In this document: in pieces, positions 1-11,354 of the stretch
Numbering within the stretch: position 1 is the first letter of the stretch
Layout: every line of letters starts with the position of its first letter
Assembly: GCA_018398765.1 (NCBI GenBank)
Contig: JAHBMJ010002043.1
Coordinates: forward strand, 1-23,408
Source of the DNA: Chromera velia
Lineage: Eukaryota > Sar > Chromeraceae
Length of the DNA stretch: 23,408 nt
Direction of reading: 5' to 3'
Notes under the pieces: generated by a model
Database searches by the model: none
Told to the model about the DNA's origin: nothing
What the model saw: only the letters and a program-made list of their open reading frames with translations
Position numbers and translations under genes: made by a program

Positions 1-1083
1 TACTCAAATAATATATGCTATATATAATGATGTACTACTTAGAGTTCAGTCATGAAATGATGAAGATTGAGTCTTACTAGAATAAACTTTTAATCAATGC
101 TAAAAATCAAATATGATTTTTACTAGTCTAAAATTGGTTTTATAGGTTAAGTTTAACTAAAAATATGGCTAAATCTGTCTGTTTTAAGCTACTACCACTA
201 CCATTGGAACACTACTACCATAACCACAAAATTGGTAACTGGGTGGCCTAACGGCTGCCTAGTAACCGTCTTACTTTCGTTACTCCTAACCATACTGTGT
301 AAATACTTTTTAAAAAGGCCACGCATATGCTAGCACGGCGGGGGCCGTGAAGTTGATTGCGGCCCTTGATCGTGGGCCGCGATCGATCTAAAAAAAGGTC
401 AGGCACCGACCTTCGCATGCAATCATGTATACGTGTTCCCATGCATGCATGCATGGCCCCAGAAAGCGAAGCGGAGGGCACTTAGAAAACAGAAATACCC
501 CAGCTCACGTGCACGCTGTCTTTCGGCAAAAACCTGGCCCCGAAAGGCTGAATTTGGGCCATGCGTGCGTCAGATGGATTTCAGATCTCCACTTACCCCC
601 GGGCTTTTTTTCCGGGGGAGGGGGGGGTTCCGCGCATGCTTTTTTCCCGCGGGGGGGGGGGGGTCGGCACGAGGCTGGCCGGCGTGCGTCAATCGTGCAG
701 TTCTCATTTTTCTTGCTTTCCGGGGCCGTTCGCAAGCTTGCTTGCGTCAGATGAGTTGCTTGCGCTTGCAACAGATTGGCCATAATAGACGGACAGGACC
801 TATATATATGCCTCTCCGGGCGTGTATTGGTCCGGTCTATAGGCAAGATGCATACTGGCCCGACAAATTAAGGACCAGAGAGACACTAAAAAGATGTGCA
901 TGAATGAATGCATGAATGAACATTCAGAATCCATGCATACACTTAATTTATTAATTAATAATAAGATTATAATTAATTGTATATTGCAATTCAAAAGTCG
1001 ACCCGTCGACACTCACTGCACGGTATATATATGGGCTGCAGACCTACTACAGATCGTGCAGGTGTATAACAGAAAAATTCCAC
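1..1083. other. Intergenic region without a recognised gene
   Basis: The first 250 bases are AT-rich. The rest is of mixed composition with G and C homopolymer runs near 612-662. Open frames here are short, overlap on both strands and show no recognisable domain, so I treat them as chance. Small structures seen are a 7-bp-stem hairpin at 359-380 (GCGGCCC / GGGCCGC) and an 18-bp perfect palindrome of GCAT repeats at 439-456. Confidence 0.6.
439..456. repeat. 18-bp perfect palindrome (GCAT tandem)
   Basis: The stretch CCATGCATGCATGCATGG equals its own reverse complement. It is a short (ATGC)n tract. TGCATGC words are common throughout this window, including at intron 3' ends, so it is probably a simple repeat rather than a regulatory site. 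Confidence 0.6.
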
Positions 1084-3151
1084 TTGCGGTTATGCTACAT
1101 ATACTGCTTGGCAAGCAGTTTTGCAAAGCCACAGACAGCAACAGGATCAAACATGTTTCAATCCAGAACGATGCAAATTGACCCGTCCATATCCGACTCT
1201 GCGAAGTTCGATGCTTTCCGACAGATGGGGCTGAGGGCCCAGTTTGAGCAAGCTTCGGACTGTTTTGGGTGTATGGTCGTCGTTCAGGGTGCTTGGTTCT
1301 GTTTTAATTTGATGTTCGGGATCTACAGCATCGTTGGGAATGCTGCGGTACTTTCAGTGGGAGTTTTGTCTTACCTTCTTTGGCAAGGCGGCATATGGAA
1401 AAGAGACCTGAGGCACCTCGACCTCCTGGCTCCTCTGCAGTTCTCCGCCTAGACTTTTGCCAACTATATTTTCTTCTATACGGCCGTACGGAGCTTCGGA
1501 ATCCCTGAGGCAGCAAATGACGTCCAGGGATTTCTATGTATTACGACCTTTTCCAGCATGATTCTCGCAAGCTCTTTCGACATCAGCCAGACGTCCTACC
1601 GGATCCTGGCGACTATCCACTATGTGACGACGATGGCTACTGCGTACGCGATCCTTCCGGAAAATGACGTGTACGCGAAGGCGCTTTTCTTCATGTGCGT
1701 GATCTTTGTTCTTTGGTAGCTCATCATCACCCAGAACGTCCGGTGGAGGGCGTTGATTCGAGCCTACGTTGTCTTCTACGAGAAAGAAATGGCAGAGGGG
1801 GAACGCGAACGGTTCTTCTTGTACATCATGTTAGTCAACAAGTCATGCAGTCAGTTGATCATTTAGTCAGTAAAGCACTCAGTTAGGTGGAGTTGCTGGG
1901 TGCATGGGTAGAAGGATACAAAGGTGGGCAGGTGGGTGGAGAGATAGACGGATAGGCGGACACTCAGACTGACCACGGCCTCCTTCCAGTTAGTGAGACG
2001 CGTAGCCATTCAGACTGTCTACAAATTTGTCCTGTGGGTGCAATGCCATGCTGGCGCACGCCGGGGTCCGATGCTGGCGTGCCGATCAGAGAGGCCACAC
2101 GCGTGCTCCCATTGCCATCCCACTCAGCTAGTCACGTTGTGTTCTCTACCCGGCCCCTTTGGTTCGTTTCTGCATGCCCTACTGTGCCATGCCATGCAGA
2201 TGATGCCACGGTCTTCCGTCACCTTTCTTGACTATTCTTCGGCTTATTGATTTTGCGCCCTGTACAAACACAACAATCGAAGAAATGGTCTTTAACATTC
2301 CCGCTTTCCATGTATGCAGGCACGAGACTCGCAACCTGGTGAACGGAATTCTTCTTCTCTTGGGTGAGATGGGAAGTATTCTGGCTACAGACATGCAGAA
2401 CAGGCTTGACAGGCTGTCGCATCGTTTGAACGCCATCCCATCCTCTTCCTTGAAGGGAAGGGGGGGACACCCGAGGAGAAGCAAACATGATCGGAAGGAG
2501 CAGAGTGAGCAGGAAGGGAGTGAGGGACACAGACTTCCACTTCCCCTTCCTCTCCCTCCTCCCAAAAAAGAAAAAAAAAAAGGAAAGGACGTCAAGATAC
2601 CCACCTCACTGAATGCATCAGGGTCTGAAGCGGCCGCAGGCCCAATAGAAGCCTTCGCAGCGCATCGAGAAGCAGAAGATGACAAAGATGATTGTAGTGA
2701 TGAGAGAGATGTCTCAGCGCCACTTTTTGAAGGCAGCATTGAAAAGGATTTGAACCATCTAAAGTAAAGGTTGACGGTCAGCTTTCATACTTTCTTCGAT
2801 GCTCTCTCTCTCCGGCCCTCTCTTTCTAGCTCTCTTCGTTTCTGTCCCACTGTCACGTTTTGTCTTTCTCAGCAACCACTTAGGGCTAGACTTAGGGTAA
2901 CATGTATAGACTCCGAAAAAGAGCAGAGCAGGCTGAAAGAACTGTACGAAATTGCAAAACAGAGAGCGCCCATTGGCATAAGAATAAACATCGCACAACG
3001 CATTGCGGGTGCTACAGGGAGGGGCACTTCAGATAATGAGAAGAAAATGAAGGAAATGGTGTTGCTGTTGTGCACAATCCTGCCTAGAAGCGGTTCTAAA
3101 GCGCTATCCGAGTGTCTCAAGAAGGCCCACTGTTTTGATCAGGCAAGTTGA
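1084..3151 (+). pseudogene. Membrane sensor histidine kinase remnant (HisKA fragment)
   Basis: One frame from 1084 (Met also at 1153) runs to 1829 and encodes several hydrophobic helices, interrupted by in-frame TAG codons at 1450-1452 and 1720-1722. A GT donor at 1830 and a TGCAG acceptor ending at 2319 join in matching phase. They link a charged juxtamembrane stretch (EKEMAEGERERFFLYIM) to HETRNLVNGILLLL. The latter resembles the histidine kinase H-box (family form HELR.PLNGI), with the phospho-accepting His expected at codon 2321-2323. A charged low-complexity stretch follows to about 2763. A possible third exon (2884 or 2890 to about 3150; SEKEQSRLKELYEIAK...) has no domain I recognise. 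The HATPase and receiver domains of a full kinase are absent, and the frame ends at 3149-3151. I infer a truncated, decayed kinase. Alternatives are a live gene with unrecognised introns across the TAGs, or TAG readthrough. The H-box is clear; its current function is doubtful. Confidence 0.6.
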
Positions 3152-3204
3152 GTCGAATCGATCCGATTGGCATGCAGGCTTCCTCATCCCCCCCCCTCCC
3201 CTAG
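3152..3204. other. Short intergenic stretch
   Basis: C-rich DNA between the kinase remnant and the MITE-like element. No gene is seen. Confidence 0.5.
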
Positions 3205-3414
3205 GCGTATCACAGCAAAAAAAAAAAAAAAGGTAAACAAAAATTGGCTTAAATTATTTTTTTGTGCAACACCTAAGCAACACTTGTGCAACACCAAAAC
3301 AACACTCATGCAACACTTGAACAACAGTTGTTTGTCACCTAATATCGTCGGGCAAAAAAAAAAAAAAATTAAGCGAGGACGGGCTTAAATTATTTTTTTT
3401 TCTCTATAATACGC
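3205..3414. mobile_element. MITE-like inverted-repeat element with CTAG flanks
   Basis: A 210-bp segment begins GCGTAT and ends ATACGC, and CTAG lies directly outside both ends (3201-3204 and 3415-3418). The ends therefore form a 10-bp inverted repeat. Internally there are two A-tracts (about 3217-3231 and 3354-3368), each followed by a GGCTTAAATTATTTTTTT-like block, and a CAACAC-rich tandem tract between them. It has no coding capacity. This suggests a small non-autonomous DNA transposon with a 4-bp target duplication. CTAG is itself a palindrome, so target duplication and terminal repeat cannot be separated from one copy. Confidence 0.4.
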
Positions 3415-4473
3415 CTAGCCCCTCCCCAATGAATGCATGCTCTGGGTTGTCCTCAAAGCTTTGTTAGTGGCTTCGGATCTAGCGTCACTGGGTCTAGGAT
3501 TTAACCATCAATCATCATCATCATCATCATCAACATACTGTAATATAGCTAGGCTATAGAATTAGGCTGATAACGATGGCGTATGATCTAGTTTATGATG
3601 ATGATGATAATTATCTGATGACAAAGTCTATGTTAAGGCTTATTCAAGTCATCGATCTGTACTATAGTATGTCACATGTTCATGCAGATGTCAGTCTGCT
3701 GCAAGTCCGTAACATGCCAAGCATGCTCTATTCAGTATGAAAGCGTATGAGTATAAGGTTTCAGCATGCTTTTCTCCACCCAACTGAACTTTCAAAGCTC
3801 TCAACTGTTCAAATTCAGTGATCTGACAAATCGAATCAAAGCGTGATATATCTTTTCTCTTTTGCATCTCTCGTGTACTTAATGCGCCCATTAAAGCTTC
3901 CTCCCTTCAGGCTGCATGATTGAGTCACGCAGTTCGAGAGCTAGCTCAAAAAATTACTGAGAAAGAGCTAGAAAGAGAAGAAAGAGAAAAACCTGAACTA
4001 TGGCATCAATGCAACGATTGACCGGTCAATCATGCGACAGATGGATGATCGACCGGCATGCTCCCCTGCTCCCTTTTGTGTGGTTCGTTCTATTCGTCCC
4101 CCGATTCTTCACACGTGAGCAGCCCGTTACAGCCGCTGTGTCAACAATATCTGAAAGAAATGTCTGTTTGTGTGTTCTGTGAGGGAGGTAAGGAAGACAT
4201 GATCACCTCAAGGACAAGCAGACAGCACGAGGGTAATCGTCATCAAGATCGAAAGAATGGAAGAAGAGCGAGCAAATAAATGCATGTGTTCTCTCTTCCA
4301 CTCTTTCAGCTTGTTTCGTCGTCTCTGTTTTTTTAGATTGCGACATCCCTCCTGTGTTTTCTCATACGTGTCCCTCAACGAACAAACGGTCGAAGCAAGA
4401 ATGGAAGGGGCAGCGAGGAACAAAAAGAAAAAAATGACAGAAATCAGACCAAAAGAGAGGAAAAGGCGAGAAT

Positions 4474-4476
<3 letters not shown>

Positions 4477-4526
<50 letters not shown>
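4477..4526. repeat. Compound (TC)14(AC)11 microsatellite
   Basis: An uninterrupted TC dinucleotide tract (4477-4504) passes directly into an AC tract (4505-4526). Chance open frames of Ser-Leu and Thr-His repeats cross it on both strands and are not genes. Confidence 0.9.
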
Positions 4527-4528
<2 letters not shown>

Positions 4529-5230
4529 ACAGCCATGTGCGGGGGGTCCAATATGAAGAGCCGTGGGAAAGTAAAGGAACCTGAATTCGCGAATTCGCAG
4601 TCTCGGTCGATGCGCAAGTGCACATGGAGCAGCATGTGTCTGCGCACGTGTGGGTCCGTGACTTGTGACTGACTGATTGATCGACAGAAAGGAAAAGCAA
4701 ACGAGCGGCTGGGTGAGTACAGGTTCTGTAGGGAACCGGTTGGTAAATCGGTGGAGCGATTGATTGATTGATTTTGTGACTTAGGGAAGGTTGTCTCACA
4801 ATGAAGCGAGGAAGAGGGGAAAGGAAGAGACAGAGAGCTATTTGCTATCGACAGTCGTCATAAGGCAGACAAGAAAGCACCCAGGCCGGCAGACAGCAGA
4901 CAGGTAGACAGAGCACGTATGTTTCTTGCATTCACGATGAAAGGGGTGCATGCATGCACTTTACAAAAAAAACATCTGCCCGCATTCCTTCCTCCACGAC
5001 AGAAACACGGGAAGAGAAAAACACCTAAAGAACCAATAGGTATCCGAATGCAGCCAACATTTGCCTGCACGATCATTGAATGTATCGGCACTCAGTCTCT
5101 CGCTGTAAGTCCTTAATTGATCTGTCATCTCCCCCCTTTTCCCTCCTTTCTGTCGCACCCCGCCTCTCACATCCTCCTGAGTTCTTCCAGGAATTACCGT
5201 TGGCGTGTTGGGAGCCTCCACGAAAACATG

Positions 5231-5281
5231 AAAGAGAGAGTGAGAGTGAGAGAGAGAGAGTGAGAGAGAGAGAGAGTGAGA
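5231..5281. repeat. GA-rich microsatellite
   Basis: GAGAGAGTGAGAGTGAGAGA-type imperfect dinucleotide repeat in intergenic DNA beyond the 3' end of the ABC gene. Confidence 0.8.
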
Positions 5282-5594
5282 GATGCTGAATCGATCTCGG
5301 ATGGATGGATGGATCATGAAGCCATTACCAGCGAACAGGCTCCCACACACAGATCGATGTCGGATCATGTCACGAACTCCCCCCACGGACCCATTTACAG
5401 ATACAGATCCAAATACGATCGAATAGAATGGGGAGCAAGTCATGAAGTTTCATGCATGAATGCGCCTGTTGATTGATTCTGTCAATAGTCTTCCTCTGCA
5501 AACGCTCCTGCCCTCTCACTCACACCTTCCGACCCTACCCTGTTCCCATTCCCTTCCTTTCTCCCTCCCTCCCTCCCGAATCTGGCACATCTAG

Positions 5595-6275
5595 TTACGA
5601 GCTTGCAGGATTGGCGCTTGCAATTTCGACCAACTGTCTGTACAGTCCCCCCTTCTTTGCCATCAACTCATCGTGATTTCCCTCCTCCACTACGCGGCTG
5701 CCTGTGCGGTCGGGGTTGTCGAAAACGACAATCTTGTCTGCATTTCTGATCGTGGACAGTCTGTGTGCGATGACGATCGTGGTTCTCTTCTTCATCTGCA
5801 GGAGACGGTCGAGGGCTTCTTGCACGATCCGCTCGCTCTCGTTGTCCAGCGCTGAGGTGGCCTCGTCGAGCAGCAAAATGGGGGGGTCTCGGATCATCGC
5901 GCGGGCAATCGCAATGCGCTGCTTCTGACCGCCAGACAGCTGCGACCCTTTCCCCCCCACATCTGTGTCGTACCCTTTCGGAAATCTGGAAATGAATTCG
6001 TGAGCATTCGCCATCCTGGCAGCCTCCTCCACCTCTGCATCGGTTGCCGTTTGGCCCTCCACCTTTCCGTATGCGATGTTCTCTTTGATGGTGCCTCGGA
6101 AGAGCACGGGCTCTTGTGAGACCAGCCCGATGCAGGCCCGGAGAGCTCTGCGTACAGATGCGGGGGGATTGTGCGTTGTCTTACAGGTGTATGGGGTGAA
6201 AGACATGCGCACCATTCACTGTGTATGCTTGGCATACACAGAATGTACGACAGACAGGCACGCAGGGAAGACACA

Positions 6276-6322
<47 letters not shown>

Positions 6323-6323
6323 G

Positions 6324-6361
<38 letters not shown>

Positions 6362-6365
6362 TATA

Positions 6366-6429
<64 letters not shown>

Positions 6430-9400
6430 TGTATATACATACATACATACACACACACCGTAGAACACCCAGATAGACAGGCAGACAGGGAGGCAAGCGG
6501 GCAGAGAGCAAGACGGGCAGACAGGAAGACAAGGAGGGAAAAGGACAAACAGGCAGGCAGGAGGCAGGCAGGCAACCAGGTAAGCACAGAAACCAATCAC
6601 ATCGGACGGATTATTTCTATGGCTGACTGACTTGCAGTTGACTTCCGTGATGTCTGTCTCTCCGAGCAGGAGCCTTCCTGAGATGTCGATTCCCTTTTTT
6701 GAGCTCTTCACTGAGGAGTCAAGTTCGTAGAACCTTTCCTGCAAATGCATCAACATAGACAGACGTGCAGATAAATTGATTAATGCATGAACTTGAATGA
6801 AAAACATCAGAGGACACTCAGAGAAGGAGAAGGAGGGTGTTGGAATTGACCTCTGACGGTTGCTGCTTGATTGCAGATCGAAGTAAAATGGCACACCACC
6901 CAACAGACTGACCATCAGCTGAATAACCGTCGACTTTCCACATCCAGAGGCTCCCACCAGGGCGGTAGTCTTGCCAGGAGGGATAGTCACAGAGACCCCA
7001 CCGAAGATCTGGACGTCGGCCCGGTGCTGGTAGAAGAATCGGGCATCCTCCAGACGCACCTGCATGTTCACAGCAAGCAAAATTCATCGATCAATGTGAG
7101 CATACCAAAGAAGAATCTAGGTGTGTGAGCTCATTGCACTGTCTTCCGGGTACATCCACAGGGAATCTGAAGTCAAAGGGTACATCCACAGGGAATCTGA
7201 AGTCAAAAGGTACATCCACAGGGAATCTGAAGTCAAAGGGTACATCCACAGGGAATCTGAAGTCAAAGTCAACCACCAAGCGCCAAACTTCCTTAGTGGT
7301 CTTTGATTCAAACTTGTGCTCCCAAACTCACGCACAGACCGACTGATCCTCCGACCGACTGCCACCCCAGTCTACGCGTTTGTCCACTGTTCATCTCGCG
7401 AAGAACAATGTTTTCAGATTTCTCTCCCCTACTTGGAAATACGCAGATGCATATGCATGCAGAGAGATGCATCTCTGTCCCCTTTTAAGTCCATGCTCCA
7501 CAAAGACGGACGTACCGTCTGATCAACCGATGGCTTCACACCCTCTTCATCTGACGTGACGTCGACCTTGGGGACTCTGTCGACGAGCTTGAAGATGTAC
7601 TGAGCAGCGTCGTCGGCTTTCTTCTTGTCAATGGCAAACACAAAGTTCTGCCCTGCAGCAGCTCCTGCCATCACGAGGGCGAAAATCGTCTGCACACACA
7701 TACAAATATATGCATACATCAACACATATGTCAAATTTACGCACGAATACGCAAAGCAAAGCTGGTGGGCTTCTAAGCCCTTTCCTATCAAGCTGGAGGC
7801 AGCGTTGAATATGATTGTGAGTTGCCGGAGGCTGGATGCTGCTATCAAATATGTTCGACTCAATTCTTCTTGTGCCTCTCTTGCTTCTTTCTGTTTAGAA
7901 GAAGTAAAGGAAGAACAAAGGGAACAAAGGAACACAAGTAATTGTGAATAGACAGACGGCCATCCATGAAGTGCTCAGACTGTTTCGTCCCCGTATCCAT
8001 GCATTTTCATTTGTATCACTCACTTGCTCACCCATACACCCCTTCATTCATTCATGTGCTCACTCGCTCCCTCTCTCACTGACCTTGAGCATGTCGGAGA
8101 CGTTGATGCGATCCTGCTCGATCATGTACGAACCGTACCAGAAGGCGAAAGCGTAGGTCCCAAATTGGGCAACCTGCAGGGGGAACGGGCGTACAAGCGG
8201 GGTGTTCAGGTGAGTGTGTGAGTGTTGGTGCTGCAAGGCCCTACCACACGGTCTCTCTCTCAATAAGTGCTGCTGCATCGATCGATTCATCGATCGACCG
8301 GTGTTCCTCGGGACACAGACAGAGCACAAGAAAAGCAGCCATGTATGTGTGCGTAGAGAAGAGGGAAGATCAAACAACCTCTACTGACCTGAGAGAACGC
8401 GAGTGCGAGACCCTTTGTCTGAGCCTTACAGAGTCCCTTCTTCAACTTGGCCTGGAGGGTGACCTCGAACCAGTCCAGCATTCTGTTCTCCAACCCAAAC
8501 GCCGTAACGATGCGAATAGAAGTGAGGGACTCTGACACGATGTGGCCCTCCTCCTGCAGCCAGGCAGGCAGACAAATGATCGAGTGAAAGAGGATCGTTT
8601 GTGGTTTGGAGAATGGCGACATCAAAAAGCAAATCCGGAACTTACTGTCCGAGGGCTTCACACAAAAAACACCAAAGGCGAACACTCCTCTCTTCCCTCC
8701 TTTGTTCTTCTTATCAGCCGGGCAGCCAGAAACAAATGAATGGTGGATGTGGAAGCTGCTCTCTCTTCTTTTGCCTCCTCAAACCCACTTCCCTTAGCTC
8801 CCCACATTCCCTCCTCTCCTCTTCTCTTCTCTTCCCACCTTGACGGCGCTCTTGTCTGCTGTCTCGGTCATGACGCTCATCTCAATGGCCCCTGCCGGAA
8901 TGATCAGCAGGAGAGACCCGACTGTCACCAGTGCCAGCTCCCAATTTGTGCTGAAGGCAATCCCAATACCCACACACAGAGCGACAACGTTGCTCGCAAA
9001 CACGCCGAGGTTGTCCCCCACAATTCCCTGCAGACAGAGAGAAAGAAGGTCATCATCATCATCTTCTTCACTTTAATGAACGTTCTTGTTGATGTATGCA
9101 TCCGATTGCTTCAGAAGTTCTTTTGCAGCCACACGAACACTCATGCATTATGGCTGTCTCTTGTCTAAGGAAAAGCACCCACGGCGTTTCCATAGAGTAC
9201 TTCAGCACACGGGTTTCATGCCAGGCCACTCCAAATTTGAGCTTGTGAGAAGACACTTCGGTCAAATCTCGCTTGTCGTTTCTCGTTGTGTCTGGCTGCC
9301 TATCTATCTCTGACCTTCATGTAGGCTGTCTTCTCTGAGAGGGCCGAGGTCAGGGATCCTGCAGTCACTTGCAGAGACGGACACGAAAGAGTCAACAATA

Positions 9401-9469
9401 GAAGGATGTGGATGCGGAGGCACACAGACAGACAGACAGATAGACACAGACAGACAGAGACAGACAGAC

Positions 9470-9500
<31 letters not shown>

Positions 9501-9515
9501 TAGACACAGAGAAAC

Positions 9516-9546
<31 letters not shown>

Positions 9547-11209
9547 TAGACACAGACAAGAATACAAACAGGCACAGACAAACAAACAGACAGACAGACA
9601 GACAGAGCGGAGCCAACTGGAGGATACAGACGGGTCATTTTGTGGAAGGGGGAGTTAGCAGTCTTCATGTGGAAAGTCGTTTGGGTTCGTTGGAAACCGA
9701 CCATCTTTTCATCAAATTCTCTCTCAGCAGGCAAGCTTGAAATTCTGCTTGTCGGTCCCTGTGATGGTGTGCATGCTGTGTACCTTCCTTTTTCTCTGTG
9801 TGGGAGGGTATCCATTGGTGTGTGGTTTCTGATGTCTTCCTGCGCATGCATGTAAAACCAACAACCCACCCACCAGGTGAGTTGTTGGGGTCGTCAAAGT
9901 ACGGGACTTCCTGTCGAATGAGACAGCAGAACATCGTCTCTCTGACTCTCCTGATCAGACGGTGACCGAAGACACCCAGAAGGAAAAACTGGCCTGCATG
10001 CAAACGAGTGAGGGGCAGCCGAGGAGCGGGAGGATGAGAGACTACAAAATCAACATCAACTGCGTGCCCAGAATTCAGCTTCACATTTCATTTAATAAGG
10101 AAACAAAGGAGACTCTCTCTCACATTCCACTTCGACTTTCCGATAATCCAGAGAAAGACTGAAAGAAGAACAAGACTCACCAAAGTTGGTCAGAAACTGT
10201 CCACAGCCCAAAACGAGGAACATCAGCGCCCAGAAGTTGCTCTGCATGCATACACCAAGCAGAAAAAATGTGAATCAAAGCGAAAAAAGGAGAGATGACG
10301 GATTGCTGAAAATTAAAATCAGCCCTCGCCAAATAATTCGCAGTGACCGATGCAAGTTAAACAAATCCACCCCACAATCAACTTGCGTTCCTGTCTTCAC
10401 CCTTTCAACGAACCTTCTCTCTGATCTCCCCGGGAGTGGGTGCGAAGAAGGCCTCGATCATCTCCGAGAAGATGATGGAGAAGATCGGAAACACAGACCC
10501 CGCACAGGCTGCTGCGAAGACACCCCACAGGAGATAGCAGGTCTGGTCCTTCACCAGTCCATACAGACGACCGACAACGTTCTTGATCTGGTTCGGGTCT
10601 TCCTTCTTTTTCTTGAAGCATAGACATCCTTTCTCCTCCTCCTCCTTCTCCCCCCCCTCCCCTTCACCCTCAAGTTTCTCTTCCTCTCCCTCTCCCTCCC
10701 CATATTCCCCCCTGGCAAGTCTCCCTGCAGCATCAGGACTTTCGGTAACCCACGCCTGTTGCACCTCCGACTTCTCCCTCTCCCCCTGGGGCTCAACCTC
10801 TGCCAGCATGAGACCGCCTGGGTTCTCCAGTGCCTCTGCGGAAACGCAGACAAACAAATGGAACCGCAGAGTGAATGAAAAGATCTCTCTGACACACAGA
10901 GGTCAACTCGACTGAGTAGAACGATCACTGCATGTGTTCTCCGCCCCTCATCTGAGTGAGAGTCATGCGTGCAGGCACGCAGGCAGGCAGGTGGACAGAC
11001 CGACACAGACAGCACGGAAAGGCCGTGAAGCTCCCTATCGTCAAAGAGCAGCCAAGACACTCAGTATGCAGAAAAAGACTTTATTTACTGCGTGAAAGAA
11101 ACAAAATGCCACAATTAAGTACAAAGCAAGCATTGAGACAATGGAGATCCATGCACTTTGTTAAGAAGCTGGAGAAAGTGACACACAAACGAAAGAACAG
11201 GCACGATTC

Positions 11210-11247
<38 letters not shown>

Positions 11248-11282
11248 TACTGACAGACAGGCCGACAGACAGACAGGCAAGC

Positions 11283-11315
<33 letters not shown>

Positions 11316-11322
11316 GGCAGGC

Positions 11323-11354
<32 letters not shown>

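Larger units (their letters stand above)
3415..5594. other. Intergenic region downstream of the ABC gene, simple repeats only
   Basis: No reading frame with recognisable protein content was found on either strand. The region holds ATC/GAT trinucleotide tracts near 3509-3531 and 3597-3609, a TC/AC compound microsatellite at 4477-4526, a 14-bp palindrome GAATTCGCGAATTC at 4583-4596, and a GA-rich tract at about 5231-5281. The 3' untranslated region of the minus-strand ABC gene must begin at 5594 and run leftward. I saw no obvious polyadenylation motif. Confidence 0.55.

Noticed and set aside
425-903. Overlapping open frames near 425-903
   Set aside because: They are driven by GC-rich homopolymer runs and have no recognisable motif, no consistent frame and no splice support.
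5673-5928. Plus-strand frames opposite the NBD exons
   Set aside because: Antisense of the highly conserved ABC ATPase exon. The same shadows recur opposite NBD1 because the two tracts are nearly identical.
6181-7080. 299-residue minus-strand frame with VCVCVC and YIYIYI tracts
   Set aside because: Its N-terminal part is true NBD2 exon 20, but the rest is reading through introns and the dinucleotide microsatellite.
9421-9605. Possible CRISPR-like array
   Set aside because: These are short tetranucleotide microsatellites with no repeat-spacer architecture, in a eukaryotic intron.
9300-9869. Minus-strand frame rich in CLSVCLSV
   Set aside because: It translates the intronic CAGA tetranucleotide array; only exon 15 within it is coding.
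10405-10857. Independent acidic protein gene on the minus strand
   Set aside because: The frame is ABC exon 12 (linker plus first TMD2 helix). Both splice junctions fit the neighbouring ABC exons in phase.
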